A stretch of DNA of 64,000 nt, taken from assembly GCA_902616725.1 (NCBI GenBank), contig CACMTZ010000003.1, forward strand, positions 153,210 to 217,209, in the 5' to 3' direction. Both the position numbers and the translations under genes were made by a program. Every line of letters starts with the position of its first letter. The stretch's first letter is position 1. Below, one piece after another: positions 44,584 to 53,749 of the stretch. The DNA comes from an uncultured Pelagibacteraceae bacterium. Lineage in GTDB: Bacteria; Pseudomonadota; Alphaproteobacteria; Pelagibacterales; Pelagibacteraceae. The notes under the pieces are model-generated. The model was given only the letters and a program-made list of their open reading frames with translations, did no database searches and was not told the DNA's origin.

Positions 44584-45537
44584 TTAATTTACTTTATTTT
44601 TACAATTTCCAGTTTTAAAAAACTCATCAATATTATCGATTGCTAAGTTTGCCATTGCAATTCTTGTATCCTTTGTTGCGCTTCCTAGGTGTGGAAGAAT
44701 AAATGCTGACTTAATTTTATTATAACCAGGATTTAAGTTTGGCTCATTTTTATAAACATCTAATCCAGCTGCATATATTTTTCTCCGGTTTAATGCATCA
44801 ATCAAGGCTTCATCATCGACTATATCTCCTCTAGCGACATTAGTAATTACTGCTCCTTTAGGGAAATATTCAACTGTTTCTTTGTTAATCATGTTTTCTG
44901 TTTCTTTAGTAGCAGGACAACAAATTGATAGGACATCAGAAACTGAAAAAAGACTTTTAATATTATCATGATAAATCGCTCCCTGTTCTTTTTCATCACT
45001 TAACTTTGATCTATTGTGATAATGAATTATCATGCCTAACGACTTTGCAATCTTTGCAATTTTTTGTCCAATTCTTCCCATGCCTAGAATACCAAGTCTG
45101 GAGCCTGTCAATTGCTTACCTATTAAATAGTCTGCTGACCACTTCCATCCACCTTCTTGAGCAGATACTATTCCCTCAGAGGCTCTTCTACATGCGCCTA
45201 GAATTAAAAGTATCCCAATTTCAGCTGTCGCATCGGATAAAACCTCAGGAGTATTCGTCACTGCAATGCCTCTTTTTTTTGCAGCATCTAAATCAATATT
45301 TCCAAATCCAACTGCAAAATTCGAAATAATTTTTATCGTGTTTGGCAATTTATTGATTGTTTCTTTATCCATTTTATCTGTAAGAGAAGATAAAATTCCA
45401 TCACATCCTTTGCTCATTTCTATTACTTTTGACTGAGAGTATAGCTCATCATTATTATTGAATATTGGATCAAAAGTTTTAGTGGCTTTGTCCTCACTCT
45501 CCTTAATTAATTTTCTAGTGATTAAAATTTTTTTCAT
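44584..45537 (-). CDS. D-2-hydroxyacid dehydrogenase (glyoxylate/hydroxypyruvate reductase type)
   Basis: This 317-residue NAD(P) enzyme has the binding motif LGILGMGRIGQKIAKIAK and the expected catalytic residues: Arg in VARGDIVDD, Glu in YKNEPNLNPG, and His in LPHLGSATKDTR. The group reduces glyoxylate, hydroxypyruvate or other 2-keto acids reversibly. It lies between the FAD dehydrogenase (17 bases upstream) and dctP, supporting a common 2-hydroxy-acid pathway. The exact substrate is not decided. Confidence 0.92.
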   Translation of the reverse strand: MKKILITRKLIKESEDKATKTFDPIFNNNDELYSQSKVIEMSKGCDGILSSLTDKMDKETINKLPNTIKIISNFAVGFGNIDLDAAKKRGIAVTNTPEVLSDATAEIGILLILGACRRASEGIVSAQEGGWKWSADYLIGKQLTGSRLGILGMGRIGQKIAKIAKSLGMIIHYHNRSKLSDEKEQGAIYHDNIKSLFSVSDVLSICCPATKETENMINKETVEYFPKGAVITNVARGDIVDDEALIDALNRRKIYAAGLDVYKNEPNLNPGYNKIKSAFILPHLGSATKDTRIAMANLAIDNIDEFFKTGNCKNKVN

Positions 45538-45554
45538 TAAAATGATAGACTTAA

Positions 45555-46928
45555 CTAATTTAGATCAAATATTTTCCCAGGATTCATTATATTATTTTGA
45601 TCAATGCTCCTCTTTATCAATTTCATTAATGGAATGTTGTCAGCATGTTCTTTTAAAAGATATTCTTTTTTATGTAATCCAACTCCATGTTCTCCGGTGA
45701 TTGTACCTTTCAATTCAAGCGCTTTGTTAATTAATAAGTCGTTAAATTCTCTTATTTTTTTATATGTCTCTTTGTTTTCAGGGTCAAAAGGCAAAAGCAC
45801 ATGAAAATTTCCATCGCCCAAATGACCTACCATCGGAGCTCTTAATCCAAATTTTTTTGCTTGCTCTTCTGCATAATTTACACATTCAGTTATATTTGAA
45901 ATTGGTAAACACACGTCAGTTGAATAAACTCTTCCATTATTTATCAATGCTTTAACGGAATAATAAACATCCCATCGTGCTTTCCAAAGCTTATTTCTCT
46001 CTTCTAAATCTTTTGCCCATTTAAAAGAGCTTCCATTATTATCTTTCGATATTTCCTCAACAATTTTAATATTTTCATTATTAGATGCCTCGGATCCATG
46101 AAACTCAAAAAACAAAGTTGGCACTGCTTCGATATCTTTCAATTTAGAGTAATTAATACTAATACCCATTTGATCTTTGTTTAGCATTTCAATTCTAGCG
46201 ATCGGGACTCCATATTGAATAACCTGTTGGGCAGTTTGAACTGCATTTTCTAAAGTTGGGAAATGACAAACTGCAGACATAATGCTTTCTGGTATTGGTG
46301 ATAATCTCAATTGAACTTCTGTAATTATGCCTAAAGTTCCCTCTGAACCTATAAATAAATTGGTTAAATTATAACCTGCTGATGTTTTTTTAGTTCTGCT
46401 ACCAGTATTTACAATATCTCCATTAGGCAAAACAACTGTGAGTCCACTGATTACAGTTTTCATTGTTCCATATTTTACAGCCATTGTCCCTGAAGCTGAT
46501 GTTGAAGCCATTCCTCCAATTGCTGCATTAGCGCCAGGATCAATCGGGAAAAAAACTCCATCTTCTCTCAAATAATCATTTAATTGTTCTTTAGTTACAC
46601 ATGCCTGAACTCGACAATCAAAGTCCTCGACATTCACACTTAAAATTTTATTCATTTTTTCAAGACATATGGTTATGCCTTTTTCATTACCAACAACATT
46701 ACCTTCTAAAGATGTTCCTGTTCCAAAAGGTACAACAGGAATTTTGTGCTCATTACATAAACGAAGCACTTTAGAGACTTCTTCATTTGTTTCAGGAAAA
46801 ACTACAGCTTTAGACAAAACGGGATCATAAGTATCCTCACCTCTAGCATAATTTGCTCTTGTTGACTCAGAGGTGGAAAATCTTCCATTAAAAATTTTTT
46901 TAAACTCTGCTTGGACTTGCTCGTTCAT
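45555..46928 (-). CDS. FAD-linked D-lactate/glycolate-type dehydrogenase
   Basis: This 457-residue flavoprotein has the PCMH-type FAD domain (VVPFGTGTSLEGNVV; DPGANAAIGGMASTSASGTMAVKYG) and the C-terminal FAD-oxidase domain with GHLGDGNFHVLLPFD and GEHGVGLHKKEYL. It matches D-lactate dehydrogenase (cytochrome) and GlcD-like enzymes. No glcE or glcF genes are next to it, so a one-protein D-lactate or D-2-hydroxyacid dehydrogenase is more likely than glycolate oxidase. The electron acceptor may be cytochrome c or quinone. Confidence 0.9.
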   Translation of the reverse strand: MNEQVQAEFKKIFNGRFSTSESTRANYARGEDTYDPVLSKAVVFPETNEEVSKVLRLCNEHKIPVVPFGTGTSLEGNVVGNEKGITICLEKMNKILSVNVEDFDCRVQACVTKEQLNDYLREDGVFFPIDPGANAAIGGMASTSASGTMAVKYGTMKTVISGLTVVLPNGDIVNTGSRTKKTSAGYNLTNLFIGSEGTLGIITEVQLRLSPIPESIMSAVCHFPTLENAVQTAQQVIQYGVPIARIEMLNKDQMGISINYSKLKDIEAVPTLFFEFHGSEASNNENIKIVEEISKDNNGSSFKWAKDLEERNKLWKARWDVYYSVKALINNGRVYSTDVCLPISNITECVNYAEEQAKKFGLRAPMVGHLGDGNFHVLLPFDPENKETYKKIREFNDLLINKALELKGTITGEHGVGLHKKEYLLKEHADNIPLMKLIKRSIDQNNIMNPGKIFDLN

Positions 46929-46966
46929 TAAAAGAATATTAGTAAAAATTTTATCAAAAATACAGC

Positions 46967-48133
46967 TTATTTAGTCAGCATTTTCTTTATGTTTTCTAAG
47001 GCCTGTAAAATGTTATCTCTTGATGCTGCAAAACTAAATCTTACGTAATCATTACAAGTTTTACCAAAAGCAGTTCCTGGTACTATTGCTACTCCAGCCT
47101 CATGCATTGCTTTTTTACAGAATTCAGATCCATTCATTCCTGTACCAATTACTTTTGGGAATGCATAAAAAGCTCCTCCAGGTAAACTACACTCCACTCC
47201 TGGTAGATCATTTAACCCCTGATGAATTAAATTTCTTCTCAGAGTAAACTTATCTAACATATCTTTGATGGAGTCATCGGGGCCATCTAATGCAGCAATA
47301 CCAGCATATTGTGCAGCAGCATTTACACATGATACGCTATTAATTAATAATTTGTTTACGTGCTCAATAAGTTCTTTAGGCCAATAACTCCAACCTAATC
47401 TCCATCCAGTCATCGAATAAGCTTTGCTCCAACCCTCTAATACAATTAGCCTATCTTTTAAATTTGGATAATGGAAAAAAGAAGGCATTTCTTTGTAGTC
47501 AAATATTTGTCTACTATAAATTTCATCACTTAAAATAGTAACATGAGGATGTTTTTCTAACTCCTTTGCAAAATAGTCAATTACAGGTTTCTCAACAAAA
47601 CTTCCTGTTGGATTATTTGGATTTATTAAAATCAGTAACCTAGTTTTTTTAGTTATAAGAGATAAAATTTTATCCGGATCAAATTTAAGATCTTTATCCT
47701 CAGTTAAATCATATGGGACAGGCGTTGAACCTGTATAATTAATCATAGACTCATATATTGGAAATGCAGGTGTAGGATGGATTATTTCCACTCCCGGTTC
47801 TCCGTAACATTGTATCGCGTAACTCATTGTAGGTTTACCGCCTGGCATGATTAAAATTCTTTCAGGATCTATCTCAGCTTTATAACGTTTCTTAATCCAT
47901 CTTGTTACAGCTTGTCGACACTCAGGTATTCCATTTGACATCACGTATCCGTGATGACCATCATCCAAAGCTTTTTTTGCCGCTTCAACAACATGTTTAG
48001 GTGTTTTAAAATCTGGTTGTCCTAGACCTAAATGGATCATCGGCTTACCTTGGGCCTCTAATTTCTTTGCCTCTGCTAATACCGAAAAAGCAGACTCTGT
48101 TCCTAATCTATCTAAACTTTTTGCTAGTTCCAT
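46967..48133 (-). CDS. Class I/II aminotransferase
   Basis: This 388-residue PLP enzyme has NPNNPTGSFVEK, ILSDEIYSRQIFD, and the PLP lysine in EGWSKAYSMTGWRLGW; the late arginine region is YVRFSFAASRDN. It is of the aspartate/aromatic aminotransferase subgroup. Set between the two FMN dehydrogenases and the FAD dehydrogenase, it could turn an amino acid into its keto acid, or the reverse. The substrate is not known. Confidence 0.92.
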   Translation of the reverse strand: MELAKSLDRLGTESAFSVLAEAKKLEAQGKPMIHLGLGQPDFKTPKHVVEAAKKALDDGHHGYVMSNGIPECRQAVTRWIKKRYKAEIDPERILIMPGGKPTMSYAIQCYGEPGVEIIHPTPAFPIYESMINYTGSTPVPYDLTEDKDLKFDPDKILSLITKKTRLLILINPNNPTGSFVEKPVIDYFAKELEKHPHVTILSDEIYSRQIFDYKEMPSFFHYPNLKDRLIVLEGWSKAYSMTGWRLGWSYWPKELIEHVNKLLINSVSCVNAAAQYAGIAALDGPDDSIKDMLDKFTLRRNLIHQGLNDLPGVECSLPGGAFYAFPKVIGTGMNGSEFCKKAMHEAGVAIVPGTAFGKTCNDYVRFSFAASRDNILQALENIKKMLTK

Positions 48134-48138
48134 AAATT

Positions 48139-49302
48139 TTATATTTTATTAGAAGTTCTATAAATTAATTTTGAACTATTCAACTCTTTTAGGTTCTTAC
48201 ATCCCATTAAAACCATATTTCTGTTGATTTCCTCTTGCATATTTTTAAGTAAATGCTCAACACCTTGTTGTCCCCCTGCGGCTAAAGAGAACAAAAACAT
48301 TTTACCAAAACTACAGGCTTTTGCACCTGCAGCGATTGCTTTTAATACATGAGTTCCTCTTCTCACTCCCCCGTCTAATATGATTTCCAATTTATCTCCA
48401 ACTGCATCCGAGATTGCTTTGACTTGATCAAATGGCGATCTCGATCCATCGAGTTGTCTTCCACCATGATTTGAAATCATGATTGCCGTACAACCAATAT
48501 CTATTGCTCTTTTCGCATCTTCAACGGACATAACACCTTTAAGTGCAAAGGGTCCATTCCATTTCTTCACACAATATTCTGCGTCCTTCCAGTTCATTGC
48601 TGGATCGTATTGTTCATTGATGTACTCTATAACTGATTTTGCAATATTGGTGCCCTTATCTGTTTTTGTAGCCACATTTGCTAATTTAAATTTCCCATGT
48701 GTAAGATAATTAAATACCCAACTAGGATGAAGAGCAAAACTCATTAAACTTTGTAAAGTTAACTTTGGCGGAGTTGTAAAACCTGTTCTATGATCTCTTT
48801 CTCTGTTACCTGCTACTAAAGTATCTACAGTTAAACACATTCCATCAAATCCTGATCTTCTACAACGATCAATTAAATCATCAGTAATTGATTGATCTTT
48901 GTGAACATAAAGTTGAAATAACTTTGGTCCACCTGAAATATTTGAAATTTCTTCTATAGTATTATTTGCCATCGTAGACATACTATAAAATGTTCCAAAC
49001 TTATCAGCTGCTCTAGCAGATGCTTTGTCACCGTCATGATGATAAAGTCTTTGCATGGCACATGGTGATAGAAAGAGTGGCATATCAATTTTTTTTCCAA
49101 AAATAGTTGTTGAGAGATCTGGTTTTCCGACACTTGCTAAAATATTAGGAACTAAATCGCATTCATCAAAAGATTTTGTATTTCTTTTGAGTGTTATTTC
49201 ATCATCTGCACCACCATCAATATAGTGAAATATTGGTGAAGGTAATTTTTTTTTTGCAAGTTTTCTAAAATCGTCAAAATTATAACAATTTTGTAAACTC
49301 AC
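48139..49302 (-). CDS. FMN-dependent alpha-hydroxyacid dehydrogenase, second tandem copy (GTG start)
   Basis: This 387-residue enzyme belongs to the LldD/glycolate oxidase family. It has the opening FRKLAKKKLPSPIFHYIDGGADDEIT, FMN-binding segments, and the catalytic histidine region ISNHGGRQLDGSRSPFD followed by EIILDGGVRRGTHVLKA. The GTG at 49302 overlaps the stop of the upstream paralogue by one base. It would oxidise L-2-hydroxyacids such as L-lactate or glycolate, passing electrons to quinone or cytochrome; the substrate is unproven. Its protein is clearly related to the next gene along most of its length. Confidence 0.9.
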   Translation of the reverse strand: MSLQNCYNFDDFRKLAKKKLPSPIFHYIDGGADDEITLKRNTKSFDECDLVPNILASVGKPDLSTTIFGKKIDMPLFLSPCAMQRLYHHDGDKASARAADKFGTFYSMSTMANNTIEEISNISGGPKLFQLYVHKDQSITDDLIDRCRRSGFDGMCLTVDTLVAGNRERDHRTGFTTPPKLTLQSLMSFALHPSWVFNYLTHGKFKLANVATKTDKGTNIAKSVIEYINEQYDPAMNWKDAEYCVKKWNGPFALKGVMSVEDAKRAIDIGCTAIMISNHGGRQLDGSRSPFDQVKAISDAVGDKLEIILDGGVRRGTHVLKAIAAGAKACSFGKMFLFSLAAGGQQGVEHLLKNMQEEINRNMVLMGCKNLKELNSSKLIYRTSNKI

Positions 49303-50459
49303 TATTTTCTAAATCTAAGATTATTTCTATTAAGATCTGAAATTTTTGTACATCCCATGAGCTTCATATCTCTAACTAACTCAGATTTATACAACTCAAG
49401 AGCTCTTTCGACGCCTGGTTGGCCTGCCGCTGCAAGCGCATAAAGATAAAGTCTTCCACCAGAACATGCTTTTGCACCAAGAGATAATGCTTTAAGCATA
49501 TGTGTTCCTCTATGAATTCCTCCTTCACATATAACATCAAGTTTATCTCCAACTGCATCAACAATTTCTGCGAGCTGATCAAATGGTGATCTCGATCCAT
49601 CAAGTTGTCTGCCACCATGATTTGAAACCATTATACCAGTACATCCAATATCAACTGCTTTTTTAGCATCTTCTACACTCATTATTCCTTTTAGTGCAAA
49701 ATGACCTCCCCATTGAGAACAAAGTTTTTCAGCATCTTTCCAATTCATAGATTGATCTAACATTGTTGAAAAATAATTTCCTATGGAAGAGTTTGTACTT
49801 GTACCTTCTTTTACAAAGTCTTGAAGGTGAGGTAATTCAAATTTACCTTTTGTTAAATAATTTATTCCCCACATTGGTTTAGTCGCAAAACTAAATAAGC
49901 TTGATAGAGTCAATTTCGGCGGAGAGGTAAAACCAGTTCTTAAATCTCTTTCACGATTTCCTCCTGTAATGGTATCGACTGTTAGAGCCATTACATCAAA
50001 TTTAGCAGCCTTAGCTCGCTCTAAACAAGAATCATTTAAACCTCTATCTTTGTGAAAATAAAACTGAAACATTTTGGGTGTATCAATCAAAGAGGATATT
50101 TCCTCTACGCTAACTGTTGCTAATGCAGAAACACCAAACATTGTATTAAATTTTTTAGCTGCTTTTCCAACTGCTCTTTCACCATCATAATGAAAAAGTC
50201 TTTGTAATGCTGTTGGTGAAAGATAAAACGGTAAATCTAACTTTTTACCAAAAATTGTTGTGGACAAATCTACATTCTCAACACCTCTTAAAACATTTGG
50301 AACTAAATCTACATCGTCAAAGGCACTTGTATTCCTAGCATATGTAATTTCATCGTCAGCTGCACCATCAATATAATGAAAAATAGGCGATGGAAGCTTT
50401 AGCTTAGCAAGTTTTCTAAAATCACCAAAATTGTGACAATCTTTCAATCTCATTATCAT
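49302..50459 (-). CDS. FMN-dependent alpha-hydroxyacid dehydrogenase, first tandem copy
   Basis: This 385-residue paralogue has the same architecture: LAKLKLPSPIFHYIDGAADDEIT, GGNRERDLRTGFTSPPKLTL, VSNHGGRQLDGSRSPFD and VICEGGIHRGTHMLKA. Two ATG codons lie at 50459 and 50453; either may start it. It overlaps the second copy, so the two are made together. Differences are concentrated in the 190-240 loop region, which in this family shapes substrate or membrane contacts, hinting at two substrates or a hetero-oligomer. Confidence 0.9.
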   Translation of the reverse strand: MIMRLKDCHNFGDFRKLAKLKLPSPIFHYIDGAADDEITYARNTSAFDDVDLVPNVLRGVENVDLSTTIFGKKLDLPFYLSPTALQRLFHYDGERAVGKAAKKFNTMFGVSALATVSVEEISSLIDTPKMFQFYFHKDRGLNDSCLERAKAAKFDVMALTVDTITGGNRERDLRTGFTSPPKLTLSSLFSFATKPMWGINYLTKGKFELPHLQDFVKEGTSTNSSIGNYFSTMLDQSMNWKDAEKLCSQWGGHFALKGIMSVEDAKKAVDIGCTGIMVSNHGGRQLDGSRSPFDQLAEIVDAVGDKLDVICEGGIHRGTHMLKALSLGAKACSGGRLYLYALAAAGQPGVERALELYKSELVRDMKLMGCTKISDLNRNNLRFRK

Positions 50460-50470
50460 AGAATGTTTGT

Positions 50471-50986
50471 TTAAAAGGTTTTAAGAAAATTAAACATATA
50501 ACTATTTGCCCCAGGATTTTTATCTCCCAAACTTGCATTGGATAAATGATTATATGATAAGCCTAATTGGCTATTTTGGAATAAATCTAAAGAAATCTGA
50601 ACTTCGCTTTTAAATTCTAATAAATGTCCAAGATCTTTGCCATCTCCCTGACTATAAAGTCCTGGGGCAAAACTTGGTATAATATTTAAGGCTCCTAAGG
50701 AATATTGTGCTTGCACACCAGTATACAGGTAAGCTGCACTATCAGCAGTAAACATAAGTCCTGTTATTGGAGAAAGATTACCAAGAAAAGTATCTCTGTT
50801 TAAATCTGTATTTTGATGTTGAAACCCAATTAAAGCAGATCTCTTTCCATTATCACTAAAGTCAAACATCCCTGAATAAACGTTAAACTTTGTATTATCA
50901 TTACTTACTTTAGTGTCTTCTGCAATAATTGAAGAAGAAATTAAAAAAGACAATATTACCAAGTAACAAATTTTTAGATAATTCAT
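50471..50986 (-). CDS. PagL-like lipid A deacylase / acyloxyacyl hydrolase family outer-membrane protein
   Basis: This 171-residue exported protein has a signal peptide (about MNYLKICYLVILSFLISS). Its beta-strand-rich body ends in the family's motif YNHLSNASLGDKNPG and a C-terminal phenylalanine (FLKTF), typical of outer-membrane barrels. In known PagL the catalytic residues are His and Ser of an HxSN motif plus a downstream Glu; here HLSN is present, but the Glu position (GANS) may be Asn. The start at 50986 overlaps the ccmH stop (ATGA), which beats a longer frame inside ccmH. Confidence 0.72.
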   Translation of the reverse strand: MNYLKICYLVILSFLISSSIIAEDTKVSNDNTKFNVYSGMFDFSDNGKRSALIGFQHQNTDLNRDTFLGNLSPITGLMFTADSAAYLYTGVQAQYSLGALNIIPSFAPGLYSQGDGKDLGHLLEFKSEVQISLDLFQNSQLGLSYNHLSNASLGDKNPGANSYMFNFLKTF

Positions 50987-51354
50987 AATTTTTTTTTTTT
51001 TAATATAACTTTCTTGAGTATTATTGCACCACCAAATACAAACATCAATATAGGTAATAACCAAAGAAAATAGGTATTTTTACTGAATCCTGGATCATAA
51101 AGGATCCAGTCTCCATATTTATTTTTAAGATAAGCATATATTTGTTTTTCATCTAAGCCTTCATTTAATTTTTTTTCTACTAAAATTTTTACGCTATTAG
51201 CAAATTCAGAGTCTGAATCGTACACTGATTGTCCTTGACAAATTAAACATCTTAAATTTTTTGTTATTTCAATTTCTAAGTTTTTAGCTTTTAAATCAGA
51301 AGAAAAACAATAAATCAAAAAAGTCACAGAAACTAAAAATTTTAAAATATTCAT
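50983..51354 (-). CDS. ccmH: Cytochrome c maturation protein CcmH (CcmH/CycL type)
   Basis: This 123-residue protein has a signal peptide, the haem-ligation thiol motif LRCLICQ (Cys36, Cys39), a helical domain and a C-terminal membrane helix (YFLWLLPILMFVFGGAII) with a polylysine end. It keeps apocytochrome cysteines reduced for haem attachment. It is fed by CcmG, whose gene it overlaps. No separate ccmI follows; a PagL-like gene comes next. Confidence 0.93.
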   Translation of the reverse strand: MNILKFLVSVTFLIYCFSSDLKAKNLEIEITKNLRCLICQGQSVYDSDSEFANSVKILVEKKLNEGLDEKQIYAYLKNKYGDWILYDPGFSKNTYFLWLLPILMFVFGGAIILKKVILKKKKL

Positions 51355-51869
51355 TGTGTCAATTCTTTTATCTCAGAAAGTAATTTTTCATTCAATGGAC
51401 CAATAATTTTTTTAATAATTAGATTATTTTTGATAAGAAAGGTTTCGGGTACTCCATATGCACCCCATTCAATTGCTATTGTACCATCGTTATCGAAAAA
51501 AATTAAATCGTATGGATTATCTAAATTTATCAAAAAATTTTTTGCATTATCAAAATTATCTTTATAGTTTTGTCCAATAATTTTGATATTCTCTTTTTTA
51601 CTTAAATCCATTAGATATTTATGTTCCTCTTTGCAAGGAACACACCACGAAGCCCAAATGTTTAATAAATAATAATCACTTCCTATAAAAATCTGATCTG
51701 AATTTATTTTGTCTTTTGAAAAAAACTCTTTTGTTTCAAAATTTGGAATTTTAATTTCTGATTTTGTTTCAGGAGTATAAATATTTGTATTTTGTAAACC
51801 TTTGTAAAAAACAAAAAAAATTATCGAGAATGTAAAAATTAAAAATAAAGAAAAAATTTTAGTTTTCAT
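51351..51869 (-). CDS. ccmG: Thiol:disulfide interchange protein CcmG/DsbE
   Basis: This 172-residue thioredoxin-fold protein has an N-terminal membrane anchor and the active site WASWCVPCKEE (Cys76, Cys79), with YGVPETFLI as the cis-proline loop. It reduces CcmH or apocytochrome c in the periplasm. It overlaps ccmF by 11 bases and ccmH by 4. Confidence 0.95.
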   Translation of the reverse strand: MKTKIFSLFLIFTFSIIFFVFYKGLQNTNIYTPETKSEIKIPNFETKEFFSKDKINSDQIFIGSDYYLLNIWASWCVPCKEEHKYLMDLSKKENIKIIGQNYKDNFDNAKNFLINLDNPYDLIFFDNDGTIAIEWGAYGVPETFLIKNNLIIKKIIGPLNEKLLSEIKELTQ

Positions 51870-53736
51870 ATTTTTTTCTAATTAAAGATAAACAGCCACT
51901 AAGGCACAATAGAATTGTAGAAATCCAAATCCAAATCATGAATGGCTTTACTTGATAACGAATATTAAAATAATCTTGATTTTGGACATAATTCATTGTC
52001 ATAAATTTATCAGTGAATATATTAGTTTTGATATCAGCTTCACTAGTAACAATATTTGGTTGATTATATATTCTTAATTCAGGTTGCATGACTTCAATTA
52101 ATCCACTTTGATCTTCTACAATAAACTTTCCTCTAATTGCTTTAAAATTTTGTTTATTTTCTTGCTCAATGCTCTCAAAATTAATCTTCAAATTTTGAGC
52201 TTGGTAAGTTTCATTAATTTTTAAATTTGTAATAACTTCAGATGAAAAAATATTATTAAATAAAATACTAAGTATTAAAATGCTAAAACTAAAATGAGCA
52301 GTAATTTGTGACAGATTTCTATATTTTCTGTGAAAAAAATCTCTAAGAGTTATAAAAAATAAATAAAAAGCTGCTGTAATTAGAATAGTATTATAAAGAA
52401 AATTAATATCTAAATTTCTAATTATCAATACTGATAAAATTAAAGAAATAACAAAAAATAAAATTAAATAAATTTTGTCTTCAATATCCGATTTAATCCA
52501 CTTTAATTTAGGACCTATTGCCATCGCTAACATAAATGGAATCAAAAATGGTAGGATCAATTTGTTAAAAAATGGTGGACCTACAGATATTTTTTTAGAT
52601 GAAATTACCTCTAAAAATATTGGATAAATTGTTCCAATTAAAACAACTGATAAAAAATACATCATAAACCAATTATTAACTAAAATTGATGTTTCCTTAC
52701 TTAATAAGTAGAAAGTTTTGGAATTATTGTTTTCACTTTTATGAAAAATTAAAAATATAAAAAAAGATAAGAATATCAAAATAAATAAAAATATTAGAAT
52801 ATACAAACCTCTCTCTGGATCATTAGCAAATGTATGAACAGAATTTAAAATACCTGATCGAACCAAAAAAGTACCACACATACTTAAGGTAAAAGTTGCA
52901 ATAGATAACACAACAACCCACGAGGTAAGAATTAGCTTTTTTTCTAAAACTAATACACAATGTAATAAGGTTGTTAGTGCAAACCACGGCATTAAAGATA
53001 CATTTTCAACAGGATCCCAAAACCAAAAACCTCCCCATCCTAACTCATAGTAAGCCCAAATAGATCCAAGTAAAATTCCTAAAGTTAAAAAAATCCATGA
53101 AACTAATACCCATTTTTTAATGTGTGATGCCCACATTTTTGTAATATTATTTGAACAAACTGCTGCTAGTGCTGAGGAAAAAATTATAGAAGTTCCAACG
53201 TAGCCTAGATATAAAATTGGCGGGTGAATTGCTAATGCAGGGTCTTGCAATATAGGATTTAAACCTAATCCCTCTTTTGGAACTGGAAAAACATGATTAA
53301 AAGGATTGGAAGTTTGTATAAGAAAAATAAAAAAACCGATTATAATTATCTGTTGGAATAATAAAGTTAAAATTTTATATTGTTTTGGTTGATTTTTTGA
53401 CCTCAGTAAAAAGACAAATATAAATAATGTTAAAACTAACAACCATAATAATAGACTACCCTCATGATTACCCCAGGTCCCAGAAATTTTATAGAAAAGA
53501 GGCTTAGTTGTATGGGAGTGATTAAAAACTGTCTCGTTACTAAAATCTGAGTTAACAAACGATAAAATTAAGCCTGAGAAGCTAATTATCACAAATAAAA
53601 GTTGTAAGAATACTAATGATATTACTTTAGTATCTAACTTCTGAGTATCATTAAAATTTTTAATCGAAAAAAATATAACTAAAATTGAAACACCAACACC
53701 AAAAATTAAAGAATAATATCCAATTAAACTCGACAA
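51859..53736 (-). CDS. ccmF: Haem lyase component CcmF (TTG start)
   Basis: This 625-residue membrane protein attaches haem to apocytochrome c. Around 14 helices, the WWD-type haem motif WGGFWFWDPVENVSLMPW, GTWGNHEGS and HPPILYLGY are all present. The start is TTG at 53736, since GAGGAG lies seven bases upstream, one of the strongest ribosome sites in the region. It follows ccmE by two bases. Confidence 0.95.
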   Translation of the reverse strand: MSSLIGYYSLIFGVGVSILVIFFSIKNFNDTQKLDTKVISLVFLQLLFVIISFSGLILSFVNSDFSNETVFNHSHTTKPLFYKISGTWGNHEGSLLLWLLVLTLFIFVFLLRSKNQPKQYKILTLLFQQIIIIGFFIFLIQTSNPFNHVFPVPKEGLGLNPILQDPALAIHPPILYLGYVGTSIIFSSALAAVCSNNITKMWASHIKKWVLVSWIFLTLGILLGSIWAYYELGWGGFWFWDPVENVSLMPWFALTTLLHCVLVLEKKLILTSWVVVLSIATFTLSMCGTFLVRSGILNSVHTFANDPERGLYILIFLFILIFLSFFIFLIFHKSENNNSKTFYLLSKETSILVNNWFMMYFLSVVLIGTIYPIFLEVISSKKISVGPPFFNKLILPFLIPFMLAMAIGPKLKWIKSDIEDKIYLILFFVISLILSVLIIRNLDINFLYNTILITAAFYLFFITLRDFFHRKYRNLSQITAHFSFSILILSILFNNIFSSEVITNLKINETYQAQNLKINFESIEQENKQNFKAIRGKFIVEDQSGLIEVMQPELRIYNQPNIVTSEADIKTNIFTDKFMTMNYVQNQDYFNIRYQVKPFMIWIWISTILLCLSGCLSLIRKKYEN

Positions 53737-53749
53737 TTTATTTCTCCTC
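53734..53749 (-). promoter_or_regulatory. Strong ribosome-binding site for the ccmF TTG start
   Basis: GAGGAG (minus strand, 53744-53749) stands seven bases before TTG at 53736, straddling the end of ccmE. It identifies TTG as the start and suggests that the strong site compensates for a weak start codon. Confidence 0.7.

Noticed and set aside
50987..51064. Longer start for the PagL-like protein
   Set aside because: It would lie inside ccmH and bury the signal peptide; the ATG at 50986 overlaps the ccmH stop in the usual ATGA way.
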